This document shows, in pieces, positions 7,550-15,880 of a DNA stretch of 33,577 nt. The notes under the pieces are model-generated. The model saw nothing but the letters and a program-made list of their open reading frames with translations. It made no database searches and had not been told where the DNA came from. How positions within the stretch are numbered: the stretch's first letter is position 1; the number at the start of each line of letters is the position of its first letter. Source of the stretch: an uncultured Collinsella sp. (GTDB taxonomy: Bacteria; Actinomycetota; Coriobacteriia; Coriobacteriales; Coriobacteriaceae); contig CAUFRY010000022.1 in the NCBI GenBank assembly GCA_959028445.1, positions 1-33,577 on the forward strand, read 5' to 3'. The position numbers were made by a program, and so were the translations under genes.

Positions 7550-7587
7550 TTGACATTGTGTCAAAAACAGTATTGACGAACCGTCAA
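7550..7587. promoter_or_regulatory. twin 15-bp palindromic operators in the TetR divergent region
   Basis: TTGACATTGTGTCAA (7550-7564) and TTGACGAACCGTCAA (7573-7587) are both perfect 6-3-6 palindromes sharing TTGAC and GTCAA. Their centres are 23 bp apart, close to two DNA turns. They lie between the divergent flavoprotein gene and the TetR gene, the usual place for autorepressing TetR operators. TTGACA/TTGACG also look like -35 hexamers, so bound repressor would block polymerase. Confidence 0.75.
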
Positions 7588-7646
7588 CAATATTCAAGAC
7601 TGTTAGGCGAACGGTCAGGCTCAAACGGATGAAAGGCGGCAAGCAC

Positions 7647-8309
7647 ATGAGCAGTAACGCAGCGAACACCTCTGTGGCCGACGCCGTCCCCGCGCCCGAC
7701 AGCACGGCAAAGCGCTTGACGGGCGACGAACGCCGTCGCGAGATCCTCGATGCCGTGCGCACCGTAAGCTCCGAGCTGGGCGTGTCCCACCTATCGGTAT
7801 CGGCCGTGACCAAGCGAGCCGGCTGCACGCGCTCGCTGTTCTACCACTACTTCGCCGACATGGACGCCGCCGTCACCGCCGTCATGGACGAGGCAATCGA
7901 CGGTTTTATCTCCGAGCTCGAGCAGTGGAATGCCAACCGCACCGTCGGCGATATCGAGGGCGCACTCGACACCGTCGCCCCGCTCTTTAAGCGCCTGGTC
8001 GCCAGCGGCCACGAGCTGCCGAGTACGCTCACCTCCAGCAGCGGTGCGCTCTACGGCGGCTTTCTGCACAACGTGGTCCAACGCGTGACGCAGTATATCT
8101 GCGACACCACCGTGGTGGATTTTGTCGCCCATCATGAGCTACGCATCGACCATGTCTACGAGACGTTCTACACCCTCATCATGGGTCTTTTGATGTATAT
8201 CCGCACGCACCCCGATGTGCCCGACGAGACGGTCAAGGAAATCATCGCCTCGACGCTCCACATCGAGGGCTACACCGCCAAGTATCCGGAGCGCAAGCCC
8301 CAGAACTGA
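7647..8309 (+). CDS. TetR/AcrR family transcriptional regulator
   Basis: This 220-aa one-component regulator has an N-terminal TetR DNA-binding domain, about residues 22-68. It reads RREILDAVRTVSSELG, then SVSAVTKRAGCTRSLFYHYFADMDA, the recognition helix with the typical FYHYF motif (key part SLFYHYF). The C-terminal all-helical ligand domain is not assignable to a subfamily. I chose ATG 7647 because AAAGGCGG lies 8 nt upstream; the ATG at 7629 lies before this site. It is divergent from the Fe-S flavoprotein gene and followed after 63 bp by a membrane protein gene, which may be co-transcribed. Two matched palindromes in the divergent region are the likely operators. The inducer is unknown. 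Confidence 0.9.
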   Translation: MSSNAANTSVADAVPAPDSTAKRLTGDERRREILDAVRTVSSELGVSHLSVSAVTKRAGCTRSLFYHYFADMDAAVTAVMDEAIDGFISELEQWNANRTVGDIEGALDTVAPLFKRLVASGHELPSTLTSSSGALYGGFLHNVVQRVTQYICDTTVVDFVAHHELRIDHVYETFYTLIMGLLMYIRTHPDVPDETVKEIIASTLHIEGYTAKYPERKPQN

Positions 8310-8372
8310 CGACATTTGGCCAAACTGCCCGCGATCAGAAGAGGGGCCGCGGGCGTGTGAAAGGAGAGCAGC

Positions 8373-9380
8373 ATGCTGTTCGATGTTTGGGGTAGCGATA
8401 CCCTTATCCACTGGGCCGGCTGGGCCATGGTCTTTATTGGCCTGATCGTGCTCAACGAGGTCGGCCGCCGCACCAAGCTGGGCGCCGCAATCATCTTTGG
8501 CGTGGCTCCGCTGGCCATGACCATCTACTGCGTCGCTATCGCCGTGGGCGTTTCGCAGGGTGCCGAGTGGGCGCTCACCAACCCCACCCATGTGTACCAG
8601 AACAGCTGGTTCCACTACGCCAAGGTATACGCGGCGCTGGCCGGTTGCTGGGGCTTCATTGCCATTAAGTACCAGTGGGGAAAGATTGGTAAGGCGCATT
8701 GGTTCCGCGCGTGGCCGTTTGTGATCGTCGCCATCAACATCTTGATCGCCGTCGTGTCCGACTTTGAGAGCGCCTATCACTTCTTTGTCCTGGGCCAGTC
8801 CACTTGGGTCACCTCCGAAGGTGCTACGCAGCTGGCCGGCTGGAACAACGTGTTCAACGGCATCGCCGGTCTCATCAACATCTTCTGCATGACCGGTTGG
8901 TGGAGCGTCTACGCCTCCGAGGATCAGACCGATATGCTGTGGCCCGACATGACCTGGGTCTACATCATCGCCTACGATATCTGGAACTTCTGCTACACCT
9001 ACAACTGCCTGCCCACCCACTCCTGGTTCTGCGGCTTTGCGCTGCTGCTGGCGCCCACCGTCGCCGCCTTTATCTGGAACAAGGGCGGCTGGATCCAGAA
9101 CCGCGCCTTTACGCTGGCCATTTGGTGCATGTTTGCCCAGGTGTTCCCGTACTTCCAGGAGGAGTCCATCTTTGTGACCCACTCCACGCTCGACCCCGGC
9201 GCCGCTACCGCGGTCTCGATCGCCGCACTGGTCGCCAACATCGCCGCGATCATCTACATCGCCTACCGCGCCAAGAAGCTCGGCCGCAATCCCTACAAGC
9301 AGGATGTCTTTGAGGGCACCAGCGATTGGGAGAAGGCCACCGCTCGCCGCGCCAAGGTTGATTACGCGCACGCCGAGTAA
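8373..9380 (+). CDS. multipass membrane protein of unknown function (resembles DUF5692 family)
   Basis: The 335-aa protein is hydrophobic with about nine or ten predicted membrane spans and an unusually high Trp content. Examples are VYQNSWFHYAKVYAALAGCWG, MTGWWSVYASEDQTDMLWPD (clustered around residues 175-195), and IIAYDIWNFCYTYNC. The tail after the last span is charged and cytoplasmic-looking (KKLGRNPYKQDVFEG). It reminds me of proteins annotated DUF5692 in coriobacteria, but this is from memory. The start ATG has AAAGGAGAG upstream. It follows the TetR gene by 63 bp and ends 70 bp before a strong terminator, so a two-gene unit is plausible. The Trp/Tyr-rich polar spots within spans might bind a ligand; no transport signature is visible. 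Confidence 0.7.
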   Translation: MLFDVWGSDTLIHWAGWAMVFIGLIVLNEVGRRTKLGAAIIFGVAPLAMTIYCVAIAVGVSQGAEWALTNPTHVYQNSWFHYAKVYAALAGCWGFIAIKYQWGKIGKAHWFRAWPFVIVAINILIAVVSDFESAYHFFVLGQSTWVTSEGATQLAGWNNVFNGIAGLINIFCMTGWWSVYASEDQTDMLWPDMTWVYIIAYDIWNFCYTYNCLPTHSWFCGFALLLAPTVAAFIWNKGGWIQNRAFTLAIWCMFAQVFPYFQEESIFVTHSTLDPGAATAVSIAALVANIAAIIYIAYRAKKLGRNPYKQDVFEGTSDWEKATARRAKVDYAHAE

Positions 9381-9450
9381 CGCGCCTGACGCAGACATCG
9401 CTTGAGCGCGAAGCAGCATAGCCGGCTCCGTGCAACTCAACGCATTGCAG

Positions 9451-9491
9451 AGCCCCCGGAATGTGATTCGTTCGCGTTCCGGGGGCTTTTT
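9451..9491 (+). terminator. intrinsic terminator after the tetR-membrane protein unit
   Basis: Arms AGCCCCCGGAA (9451-9461) and TTCCGGGGGCT (9477-9487) pair perfectly and are followed on the plus strand by a run of five T. It lies 70 bp past the stop of the membrane protein gene. Between it and the next gene (9614) is an AT-richer stretch that likely holds that gene's promoter (TATATT and TTTATATGG around 9540-9562), although I could not fix a -35. Confidence 0.9.
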
Positions 9492-9613
9492 GCTGCCGCG
9501 AGGATGCGGCTGAACGATGCGCTCGGGTTAAATCGGATCTTATATTTCGCATGCGCTTTATATGGCTCCATTTTTGGGTACAGTGTTGTCCCGATATTGA
9601 GCTTGGGGGATAT

Positions 9614-11116
9614 ATGAAAGATGAGACGATGGGCCAAGAGGATGCGGCCCAAGATGCAGAAGCGTGCGCCGAGGCCCTGGAGAGCCTAGACCAGATCGCG
9701 CTGGCCGAAATTGCGTTTGACGATTCGAGCGTCGATGCGCAGGATGAGCCGGAAATCGAGGCGCAGCCCGATGATCAGGATGCAAAAGACGATGGCGCCG
9801 CGCCCACCGAAGACGAGGCGGGGCACGAGGATTCCGAATGTGAGGCCGACGACCAGACCGAATCCGATACGAGCGAGGAAACCATCTTGCTCGACAGCTT
9901 GCCGGCCGAGGATTCGCTGACCCGCGAGCTTCCTGGCCTGGGTTCCGCACCAGCCGTGGACGAAACCATCGCCATGGGCGATATTCCCCTGCCGTCCGTT
10001 CCCTCGGCACGCGAGGCCGAGGTTCGCCATCGCAAGATGTCGCCCAAGCGCCGCAATCTGATGGTCGCCGGTGTCGTGGCCGTCGCGCTCGTCGCCGGCG
10101 GCGCAGGCTACGCAGCCTGGAACGGATACCGGCAAGAGCAGGCTGCCATCACCGCCGCCAATGCCCACACGATGATGTCGGTGCAGATTGGCGTGCATGC
10201 CGCGGGCCTCGACTGTTCCGCCGGCTCCAAGATTCCCGTACAGGTGAGCGGTCAGGACGCTGATGGCTCCTCCGTGAGCGAAACGCTCTATGTTGACGAG
10301 CACGGCCGCGGCATCAAACTGCTGCCCGGCGATTACACGCTCTCCATCGCTGCCTCCCCCATCGCGGCCGACGGCACCATCTATACCGTCCCGACCACCA
10401 AGACGCAGGTCACCGTTAAGAGCGATGGACAGGATTTAAGTGCCCAGGCCACCTTTAAGCTCAAGGTGCCTTCGGCCGACACGGTGACTGACGACCAGAT
10501 CGATGCCGCCGCCAAGTATGCCGAGGAGGGCGGTGCGAGCTCCGCCGCGGCTGCCAAAGTGCTCCAGCAGGCAGCAACCGCGCGGCGCGACGCCGCCGTC
10601 AATGCCGTGAGCGCGCAAAAGGCACAGGCGTCCCGTGATGCTGACGCTCGCCACAAGGCAACCGACCTCTACCAGCTCGATATCCCCGTCGAGTGGTACG
10701 GCAAGGTCGAGACTTGGCAAAATGGCAGCACGCTATGCATCTATCTTGCCGGCGACAGCGATACGCCGATTGTGACGCTCGTCGCGGTGCGCGAGGGCGA
10801 GAGCTTTACGCCCGATGAGGGCGATACGGTTTTGGGTGCGGCCAATCTAGGCAACGGTTATACCGTCTATGCCAGCGGCCCCGTCTATCCGTACGTGGTG
10901 CCCCAGACTATCAACGGGCGCACCCAGGATCCAGTGTCGACCTACCCCATGGACGCGGCCATTGAGCTTGTCGAGCTTACGACCGGCAACCGCTATACGT
11001 ATAGCCAGATCAAGAACGACCTGGTGGGTAAAGACGGCAAGGCCGATGGTGCCACTAAGCTCGAAACCGACTACCTCGCGCAGATCCTGCTGCCGAGTAT
11101 CAAAGCCCAGGACTAG
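9614..11116 (+). CDS. single-span membrane-anchored protein, acidic N-terminus, unknown function
   Basis: The 500-aa protein has three visible parts. Residues 1-140 are very acidic, low-complexity and probably cytoplasmic (many D/E, QDAEACAEALESLDQ). A basic flank MSPKRRNL precedes one transmembrane segment, LMVAGVVAVALVAGGAGYAAW (its core at about residues 153-173). Residues 175-500 form an extracytoplasmic region with a beta-rich part (KIPVQVSGQDADGSSVSETL), an Ala/Lys-rich helical stretch (about 295-350) and a C-terminal domain. I chose ATG 9614 because GGGGGA lies 6 nt upstream; the reading frame opens further upstream without a site. I do not recognise the family. It is monocistronic by position, with a terminator upstream and a convergent gene downstream. 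Confidence 0.75.
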   Translation: MKDETMGQEDAAQDAEACAEALESLDQIALAEIAFDDSSVDAQDEPEIEAQPDDQDAKDDGAAPTEDEAGHEDSECEADDQTESDTSEETILLDSLPAEDSLTRELPGLGSAPAVDETIAMGDIPLPSVPSAREAEVRHRKMSPKRRNLMVAGVVAVALVAGGAGYAAWNGYRQEQAAITAANAHTMMSVQIGVHAAGLDCSAGSKIPVQVSGQDADGSSVSETLYVDEHGRGIKLLPGDYTLSIAASPIAADGTIYTVPTTKTQVTVKSDGQDLSAQATFKLKVPSADTVTDDQIDAAAKYAEEGGASSAAAAKVLQQAATARRDAAVNAVSAQKAQASRDADARHKATDLYQLDIPVEWYGKVETWQNGSTLCIYLAGDSDTPIVTLVAVREGESFTPDEGDTVLGAANLGNGYTVYASGPVYPYVVPQTINGRTQDPVSTYPMDAAIELVELTTGNRYTYSQIKNDLVGKDGKADGATKLETDYLAQILLPSIKAQD

Positions 11117-11189
11117 CCTGGCGCAGCAAGGTGCTCCCCAACCGTGATGAAGGAGCCAGGAGGTCCTGACCCCACAGGTCCATAGATGA

Positions 11190-12542
11190 TTAGGCAAGGA
11201 GCCACTTCCATGCGGGCACAACGTGGACCACACCGTGCTCGCATGGAATATCGGTCTGTTCATCCATGGTAACGATTGCCGACTCGCCAAGATCGAACTG
11301 GGCCATCGAGGCATCAAGCGCGGCAATTTCGCGCTCGCGCGTTTTCTCACTTGCCATATCCGCACTTACCTGAATCAGGCTATAAGCCCGCATGAGAAGC
11401 GCGTCCCCAGCCACAAAGTCCACCTCATGGCTTTTGCTCTTCTCTTTGATCAGCAGGCGGCAGACCGAGCCGGTCCTCACCGCGGGAGTCCTTCTTCTTA
11501 GCGCATTGAACACTGCGGTCTCGAGCCTCTGGCCCTGGTCCAATGCCGATGCGGGAGAGAATGCTCCAAACATCGCAGGATCGACAGCGTAGACCTTAGA
11601 CGCAGACCGCATGTTATTTGCCAGTGAACGCGTGAACTCCGGCACAGAAAACAACAGGTAGGCGTCCTCATAATACTCAAGTAAGTCGCTGAGCGAATTA
11701 CGACTGACGGGTATCTGCCTGCTCTTGAACTCGTTATACACTTTGTTCACCGACAGCTCTCGTCCCGAAGATGCCATACACCGCGTCAGGAACAGCGATG
11801 CCAGGCGAGGGTTCTTGACGTCGTAGCGTTCAACGACGTCCATGGCGACCGTTCGCGAAGCATATTCCTGTAGCAGCTGAATCGCGTCTGCAGGCGTCTG
11901 CTCAAGTGTCGCAATGAATCCCCCTCGTTCAAGATACCCGATCAGATGATGTCGAAGCAGCGCTGCATCGCTCGGGGAAAAGGTCGCATCTGGCTCGAGA
12001 ACGCTCCCCGTCTTATATCGAACGTATTCCGAAAAACTCAACGGAAAAAGCTCTCGCACAAGAGAACGACCCCTGAACTCGCTCTTAAGTTCTGAGGACA
12101 GCATCTTAGAAGAAGATCCCGTCACATAGACGGTCGCTTTCTCCGTATCGACTACACGCCGCAGAAACGCACCCCATTCGGGAATTTCCTGGATCTCGTC
12201 AAAGAAAATGTAAGCGCCCTCGGTTCGAGCAACAGGATACAGCGCATAGAACGTGTCGAGCACGTCCGCCAGCAGCGATGGCTCATACGGGCGCAAGCGC
12301 TCATCCTCAAAATTGAAGTAAAGCATCCGGTCAAGCTCGACGCCCCGGCTTTGAAGCCGCCGCATCTCCTGATACAGGCGATACGTCTTTCCACAACGGC
12401 GGGCCCCCACAATCACATTTACGATGTTGTCGCGCTTTGGCTCCTGTGGGTTTCCTAGATCAAGGTCTCGCTCAAAGACCTGCGGAACCCCCTGCTGTTC
12501 AAAGTCCTTTATTTTCTGGGCGATCAAGTCGTTGAATGCCAT
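11190..12542 (-). CDS. AAA-family ATPase (AAA_14 / DUF4143 type)
   Basis: This 450-aa protein belongs to a common but poorly understood family of predicted P-loop ATPases. The Walker A motif is VGARRCGKTYRL (residues about 46-57) and the Walker B is YIFFDEIQEIPEW (about 110-122). A sensor-like VYVTGSSSKMLSSE follows near 140. A winged-helix region comes next (VNKVYNEFKSRQIPVSRNSLSDLLEYYEDAYL), shortened here to its key part VSRNSLSDLLEYYEDAYL. The C-terminal DUF4143-like domain has a nuclease-fold-like KSHEVDFVAGDAL. The length is typical. The start ATG at 12542 has TTGGAG upstream. The gene stands alone, convergent with 9614-11116. Its promoter lies inside a 62-bp dyad. AT content is slightly higher than in the neighbours, which fits an accessory gene. 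Confidence 0.88.
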   Translation of the reverse strand: MAFNDLIAQKIKDFEQQGVPQVFERDLDLGNPQEPKRDNIVNVIVGARRCGKTYRLYQEMRRLQSRGVELDRMLYFNFEDERLRPYEPSLLADVLDTFYALYPVARTEGAYIFFDEIQEIPEWGAFLRRVVDTEKATVYVTGSSSKMLSSELKSEFRGRSLVRELFPLSFSEYVRYKTGSVLEPDATFSPSDAALLRHHLIGYLERGGFIATLEQTPADAIQLLQEYASRTVAMDVVERYDVKNPRLASLFLTRCMASSGRELSVNKVYNEFKSRQIPVSRNSLSDLLEYYEDAYLLFSVPEFTRSLANNMRSASKVYAVDPAMFGAFSPASALDQGQRLETAVFNALRRRTPAVRTGSVCRLLIKEKSKSHEVDFVAGDALLMRAYSLIQVSADMASEKTREREIAALDASMAQFDLGESAIVTMDEQTDIPCEHGVVHVVPAWKWLLA

Positions 12543-12549
12543 GATTCTC

Positions 12550-12611
12550 CAATCTTGCTCTCTAGCTAATCAAAATTATACCGATTCTTGATTAATTAGA
12601 GAGCAAGATTG
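12550..12611. promoter_or_regulatory. 62-bp near-perfect dyad over the ATPase gene promoter
   Basis: Arms of 24 nt at 12550-12573 and 12588-12611 match at 22 of 24 positions (shared core AATCTTGCTCTCTA). The 14-nt centre contains, on the minus strand, GGTATAAT with TATAAT at 12580-12575, a good -10 for the ATPase gene that starts at 12542. The -35 region is weak. A dyad this size directly over a -10 suggests an operator or a terminal inverted repeat remnant. Confidence 0.6.
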
Positions 12612-12773
12612 TGTGTAGCTTGATTAACACTTAAGCAAGTTTTATCACCGTTATTGCTCCGAAGGATATCGAGTGGCTAAGAGGACAACCGAGCTCGAAT
12701 GCGACTCCCCGAGCAGTCAATTTGGGACGGGGCTTTTTTGACTACCCTCCCCCTGTAGAAAGATCCCTAACGC

Positions 12774-12840
12774 AGTTGCGGTGAAATAGGGATTGTTTTT
12801 GCTAGTCAAACCGCAAAACAGTCCCTATTTCACCGCAACT
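12774..12840. repeat. 67-bp inverted repeat, copy 2 (19-bp arms, 29-nt loop)
   Basis: The left arm AGTTGCGGTGAAATAGGGA (12774-12792) pairs perfectly with 12822-12840 over a 29-nt loop. It is the same family as 3979-4047: the outer 16 bp are identical and the inner bases differ by compensating changes (TT/AA there, GG/CC here). It sits just downstream of the 57-aa gene. The rest of the gap 12612-12773 holds a short stem followed by six T (CCCCG/CGGGG, about 12707-12739), with no gene I can support. Confidence 0.85.
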
Positions 12841-12864
12841 TATTGGTGGCCTTTTGGGTGGCAC

Positions 12865-13038
12865 TCAGCGCCACGGGTCGGCTTCGAACATCGGCTCACG
12901 CTCGGGGCGTCGGTCGCTGTAGGGGTCGTAACCGTCATCGTCCTCGTTCTCGGCACGGATGTAGGGGTCGCGCGGCTTGGGCGCCGGTTTGGACGTGGGC
13001 CTGGGCGCCGGCGCGCTTGTCTTGATCTCGTCTTTCAT
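12865..13038 (-). CDS. small Pro/Asp-rich hypothetical protein (57 aa)
   Basis: This reading frame encodes MKDEIKTSAPAPRPTSKP followed by APKPRDPYIRAENEDDDGYD, then a short tail ending in EADPWR. It is probably disordered: the N-terminal half is Pro/Lys-rich and the C-terminal half is acidic and aromatic. The ATG at 13038 lies 8 nt after AAGGAG, a strong site; an in-frame ATG at 13044 is too close. Codon use is GC-rich like the neighbours, and the strand agrees with clpB upstream, from which a terminator separates it. I do not recognise it. The clean ribosome-binding site makes it a likely real gene. Confidence 0.6.
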   Translation of the reverse strand: MKDEIKTSAPAPRPTSKPAPKPRDPYIRAENEDDDGYDPYSDRRPEREPMFEADPWR

Positions 13039-13088
13039 CTGCATAGCTCCTTACATCGCATCCGTTTGGCATCATCGATTGTCGCACG

Positions 13089-13125
13089 AAAAAGGGCGGC
13101 GGACCCAATTGGATCCGCCGCCCTT
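13089..13125 (-). terminator. intrinsic terminator of clpB
   Basis: On the minus strand AAGGGCGGCGGATCC and GGGTCCGCCGCCCTT form a long stem (one T-G pair) over an AATT loop, followed by a run of T (plus strand A-run from 13089). It lies 46 bp past the clpB stop codon. Confidence 0.9.
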
Positions 13126-13170
13126 GGCGTTTAGAAACGGCTGGCAGATTTTAAGGCATGTCCCAAAAAT

Positions 13171-15798
13171 CTACTCGGCATCGGGGACCTCGTAGGTGGC
13201 CGCCGGCGTGTTATCGCACACGACGGTAAAGCCGCCGTCCTTATCGACATCGACCGTCACCTGATCGCCCTCGCGCACCGTGCCGTCGATGATGGCGGCG
13301 GCGATGGCGTCCACGACCTCGCGCTGGACCAGACGCTTGAGCGGACGGGCGCCAAAGACCGGGTCCAGGCCGCCCACGGCGAGCATCTGCTTGGCCGCCG
13401 GGGTGATGGCAAGCGTCATGCGCTCCTTGGCCAGACGCGCGCGGACGTCGGCAAGCTGGATGTCGACGATCTTCTCGATCTGCGCCATGCCGAGCGGATG
13501 GAACACCACGATGTCGTCGATACGGTTGAGGAACTCGGGGCGGAAGGTCTGAGCCATGGCGGCGTCGACCTGATGGCGCATCTCCTCCTCGTCCTTGCCC
13601 GAAAGCTCGGCGATAGCCTTGGAGCCCACGTTAGACGTCATGATGATAATCGTGTTCTTGAAGGACACCTGGCGACCCTGGCCATCGGTCAGACGGCCGT
13701 CGTCGAGCACCTGCAACAGCACGTTAAAGACATCCGAATGGGCCTTCTCCATCTCGTCGAGCAAGATCACGGAGTAGGGACGACGGCGCACGGCCTCGGT
13801 GAGCTGGCCGCCCTCGTCGTAACCCACGTATCCCGGGGGCGCACCGATCAGACGCTGGACGCTGAACTTCTCCATGTACTCGGACATGTCGATACGCACG
13901 AGTGCGCGCTCGTCGTCGAACAGGCACTCGGCAAGCGCCTTGGCGAGCTCGGTCTTACCCACGCCGGTGGGGCCCAGGAAGAAGAAGCTGCCGATGGGCT
14001 TGTCCGGATCGGAGAGACCCGCACGGCTGCGGCGCACGGCCGCGGCAACGGCGGAGACGGCCTCGTCCTGACCGATGACGCGCTTATGCAGCTCGCCCTC
14101 CAGGCCCTTCAACTTGTCGAGCTCGCCCTGCATCATCTTGGACACAGGCACGCCGGTCCAGGCGCTCACGACCTCGGCGATCTCATCGGAGGTCACCTGT
14201 TCGTTGAGGCCCTCGCCGTCCTGCTGCTTTTGTGCCTCGAGCGCGGCCTCGGAATCCTGAATCTGCTGCTGCAGGCCCGGAATCACGGAGAAGCGCAGCT
14301 CGGACGCACGGCCCAGGTCGCCGTTGCGCGTCGCGCGCTCCTCTTCGCTCTTGGCCTCGTCGAGCCGGCCCTTGAGCTCCTGCACGTGGTCGATGGCGTT
14401 CTTCTGGTTGAGCCAGCCGGCCTTTTGCACGTTGAGCTTTTCCTGGACCTCGGCGATCTCCTGACGTAGGGCCTCCAGACGCTCCTTGGAGGCGTCATCG
14501 GTCTCCTTCATGAGTGCCTGCTCCTCGATCTGCAGCTGGGTGAGCTGACGCGTGGTGGCATCGATCTCGACCGGCATGCTGTCGAGCTCCATGCGCAGGC
14601 GGCTTGCCGCCTCATCGACCAGGTCGATGGCCTTGTCGGGCAGGAAACGGTCGGCGATGTAGCGATCGGAGAGGTCGGCAGCTGCCACGAGCGCGCTATC
14701 GGTGATATGCACGCCGTGGAAGATCTCGTACTTCTCCTTGAGGCCACGCAGGATCGAGATGGTGTCCTCGACGGTGGGCTCGCTCACCATAACGGTCTGG
14801 AAACGACGGGCGAGCGCCGCGTCCTTCTCGATGTACTTGCGGTATTCGTCGAGCGTGGTCGCGCCGATCGCGTGCAGGTCACCACGGGCAAGCGCCGGCT
14901 TCAGGATGTTGCCGGCGTCCATGGAGCCCTCGGTGGCACCCGCGCCCACGATGGTATGGAGCTCATCGATGAACAGGATGACCTTGCCCTCGGATTTTTG
15001 CACTTCCTTGAGCACGGCCTTCAAGCGGTCCTCGAACTCGCCGCGGTACTTGGCGCCAGCGACCAGCGCACTCATGTCGAGCTCGATGAGGTCGCGGTCG
15101 CGTAGGGTGCTCGGCACGTCGCCGGCCACGATACGCTGGGCGATGCCCTCGACGATGGCCGTCTTGCCGACGCCCGGCTCACCGATGAGCACGGGGTTGT
15201 TCTTGGTGCGACGGGACAGGACCTGGATGGTGCGGCGAATCTCATCGGTACGGCCGATGACCGGGTCGAGCTTGCCAGCGCGGGCGAGGTCGCAGATGTT
15301 GCGACCGTACTGCTCCAGCGCCTCAAACTGGGTTTTGTCCTCGGCAGATGTCACGCGGTCATCGCCACGCAGCTCCTCGTAGACCTGCTCGATGCGCTCC
15401 TTGGTAACGCCGGCGTCGCGCAGCACGCGGCCCGCCTCGCCCTTATCCTCGGCAAGTGCCATCAGCAGATGCTCGGTCACCACAAAGCTGTCGCCCATCT
15501 TGGTGGCCTTCTTCTCGGCCTTTTCGATGACGCGAACGAGCTCGTTGGACAGGCCCATCTGCTGACCCTCGCCCGAAACCTTGGGTGCGCGGTCGATGGC
15601 ATCTTGTGTGGAGCGTGCGAGCTGGGCCGGGTCGGCACCGATGCGCTCGATAATCACGGAGATATTGCGCTCGCCGGCACCGAGCAGGGCGGACAGCAAG
15701 TGAATCGGCTCCACCGCGCCGGCCTGCGCGTCGGCAGCCGTGCTCATGGCGGTCTGCAACGCCTCGCGCGACGTCATTGCTAGCTTATCGATTCTCAT
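13171..15798 (-). CDS. clpB: ATP-dependent chaperone ClpB
   Basis: ClpB is a hexameric AAA+ disaggregase that works with DnaK to rescue aggregated proteins. The 875-aa protein has the full set of parts. There is an N-terminal Clp repeat domain (LTSREALQTAM-like start). The first AAA module has Walker A GEPGVGKTAIVEG near residue 204 and Walker B VILFIDELHTIVGAGA. The coiled-coil middle domain (about 405-525) separates ClpB from ClpA and ClpC. The second AAA module has Walker A GPTGVGKTELAK near 600, then RIDMSEYMEKFSV and GYVGYDEGGQLTEAVRR. The length is near the usual 860. The start ATG has GAGAGGTGA upstream. An upstream element nearly identical to that of dnaK indicates shared HspR control. 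Confidence 0.98.
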   Translation of the reverse strand: MRIDKLAMTSREALQTAMSTAADAQAGAVEPIHLLSALLGAGERNISVIIERIGADPAQLARSTQDAIDRAPKVSGEGQQMGLSNELVRVIEKAEKKATKMGDSFVVTEHLLMALAEDKGEAGRVLRDAGVTKERIEQVYEELRGDDRVTSAEDKTQFEALEQYGRNICDLARAGKLDPVIGRTDEIRRTIQVLSRRTKNNPVLIGEPGVGKTAIVEGIAQRIVAGDVPSTLRDRDLIELDMSALVAGAKYRGEFEDRLKAVLKEVQKSEGKVILFIDELHTIVGAGATEGSMDAGNILKPALARGDLHAIGATTLDEYRKYIEKDAALARRFQTVMVSEPTVEDTISILRGLKEKYEIFHGVHITDSALVAAADLSDRYIADRFLPDKAIDLVDEAASRLRMELDSMPVEIDATTRQLTQLQIEEQALMKETDDASKERLEALRQEIAEVQEKLNVQKAGWLNQKNAIDHVQELKGRLDEAKSEEERATRNGDLGRASELRFSVIPGLQQQIQDSEAALEAQKQQDGEGLNEQVTSDEIAEVVSAWTGVPVSKMMQGELDKLKGLEGELHKRVIGQDEAVSAVAAAVRRSRAGLSDPDKPIGSFFFLGPTGVGKTELAKALAECLFDDERALVRIDMSEYMEKFSVQRLIGAPPGYVGYDEGGQLTEAVRRRPYSVILLDEMEKAHSDVFNVLLQVLDDGRLTDGQGRQVSFKNTIIIMTSNVGSKAIAELSGKDEEEMRHQVDAAMAQTFRPEFLNRIDDIVVFHPLGMAQIEKIVDIQLADVRARLAKERMTLAITPAAKQMLAVGGLDPVFGARPLKRLVQREVVDAIAAAIIDGTVREGDQVTVDVDKDGGFTVVCDNTPAATYEVPDAE

Positions 15799-15880
15799 GG
15801 AATCACCTCTCTTGGGGCGGCCGCCCTACGGGGCGGCTTCACGTTGTTCGAGAAGTATTGTTGCCAGCTTTGTACGATCT

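Noticed and set aside
12624..12779. About 50 open codons (ITVIAPKDIEWLRGQ...) downstream of the dyad
   Set aside because: No start codon with a ribosome-binding site and no recognisable family; it runs through a terminator-like stem, so it is probably chance.
12793..13134. 113-codon plus-strand frame opposite the 57-aa gene
   Set aside because: It lacks a ribosome-binding site, starts inside the palindromic repeat and is antisense to a better supported small gene.
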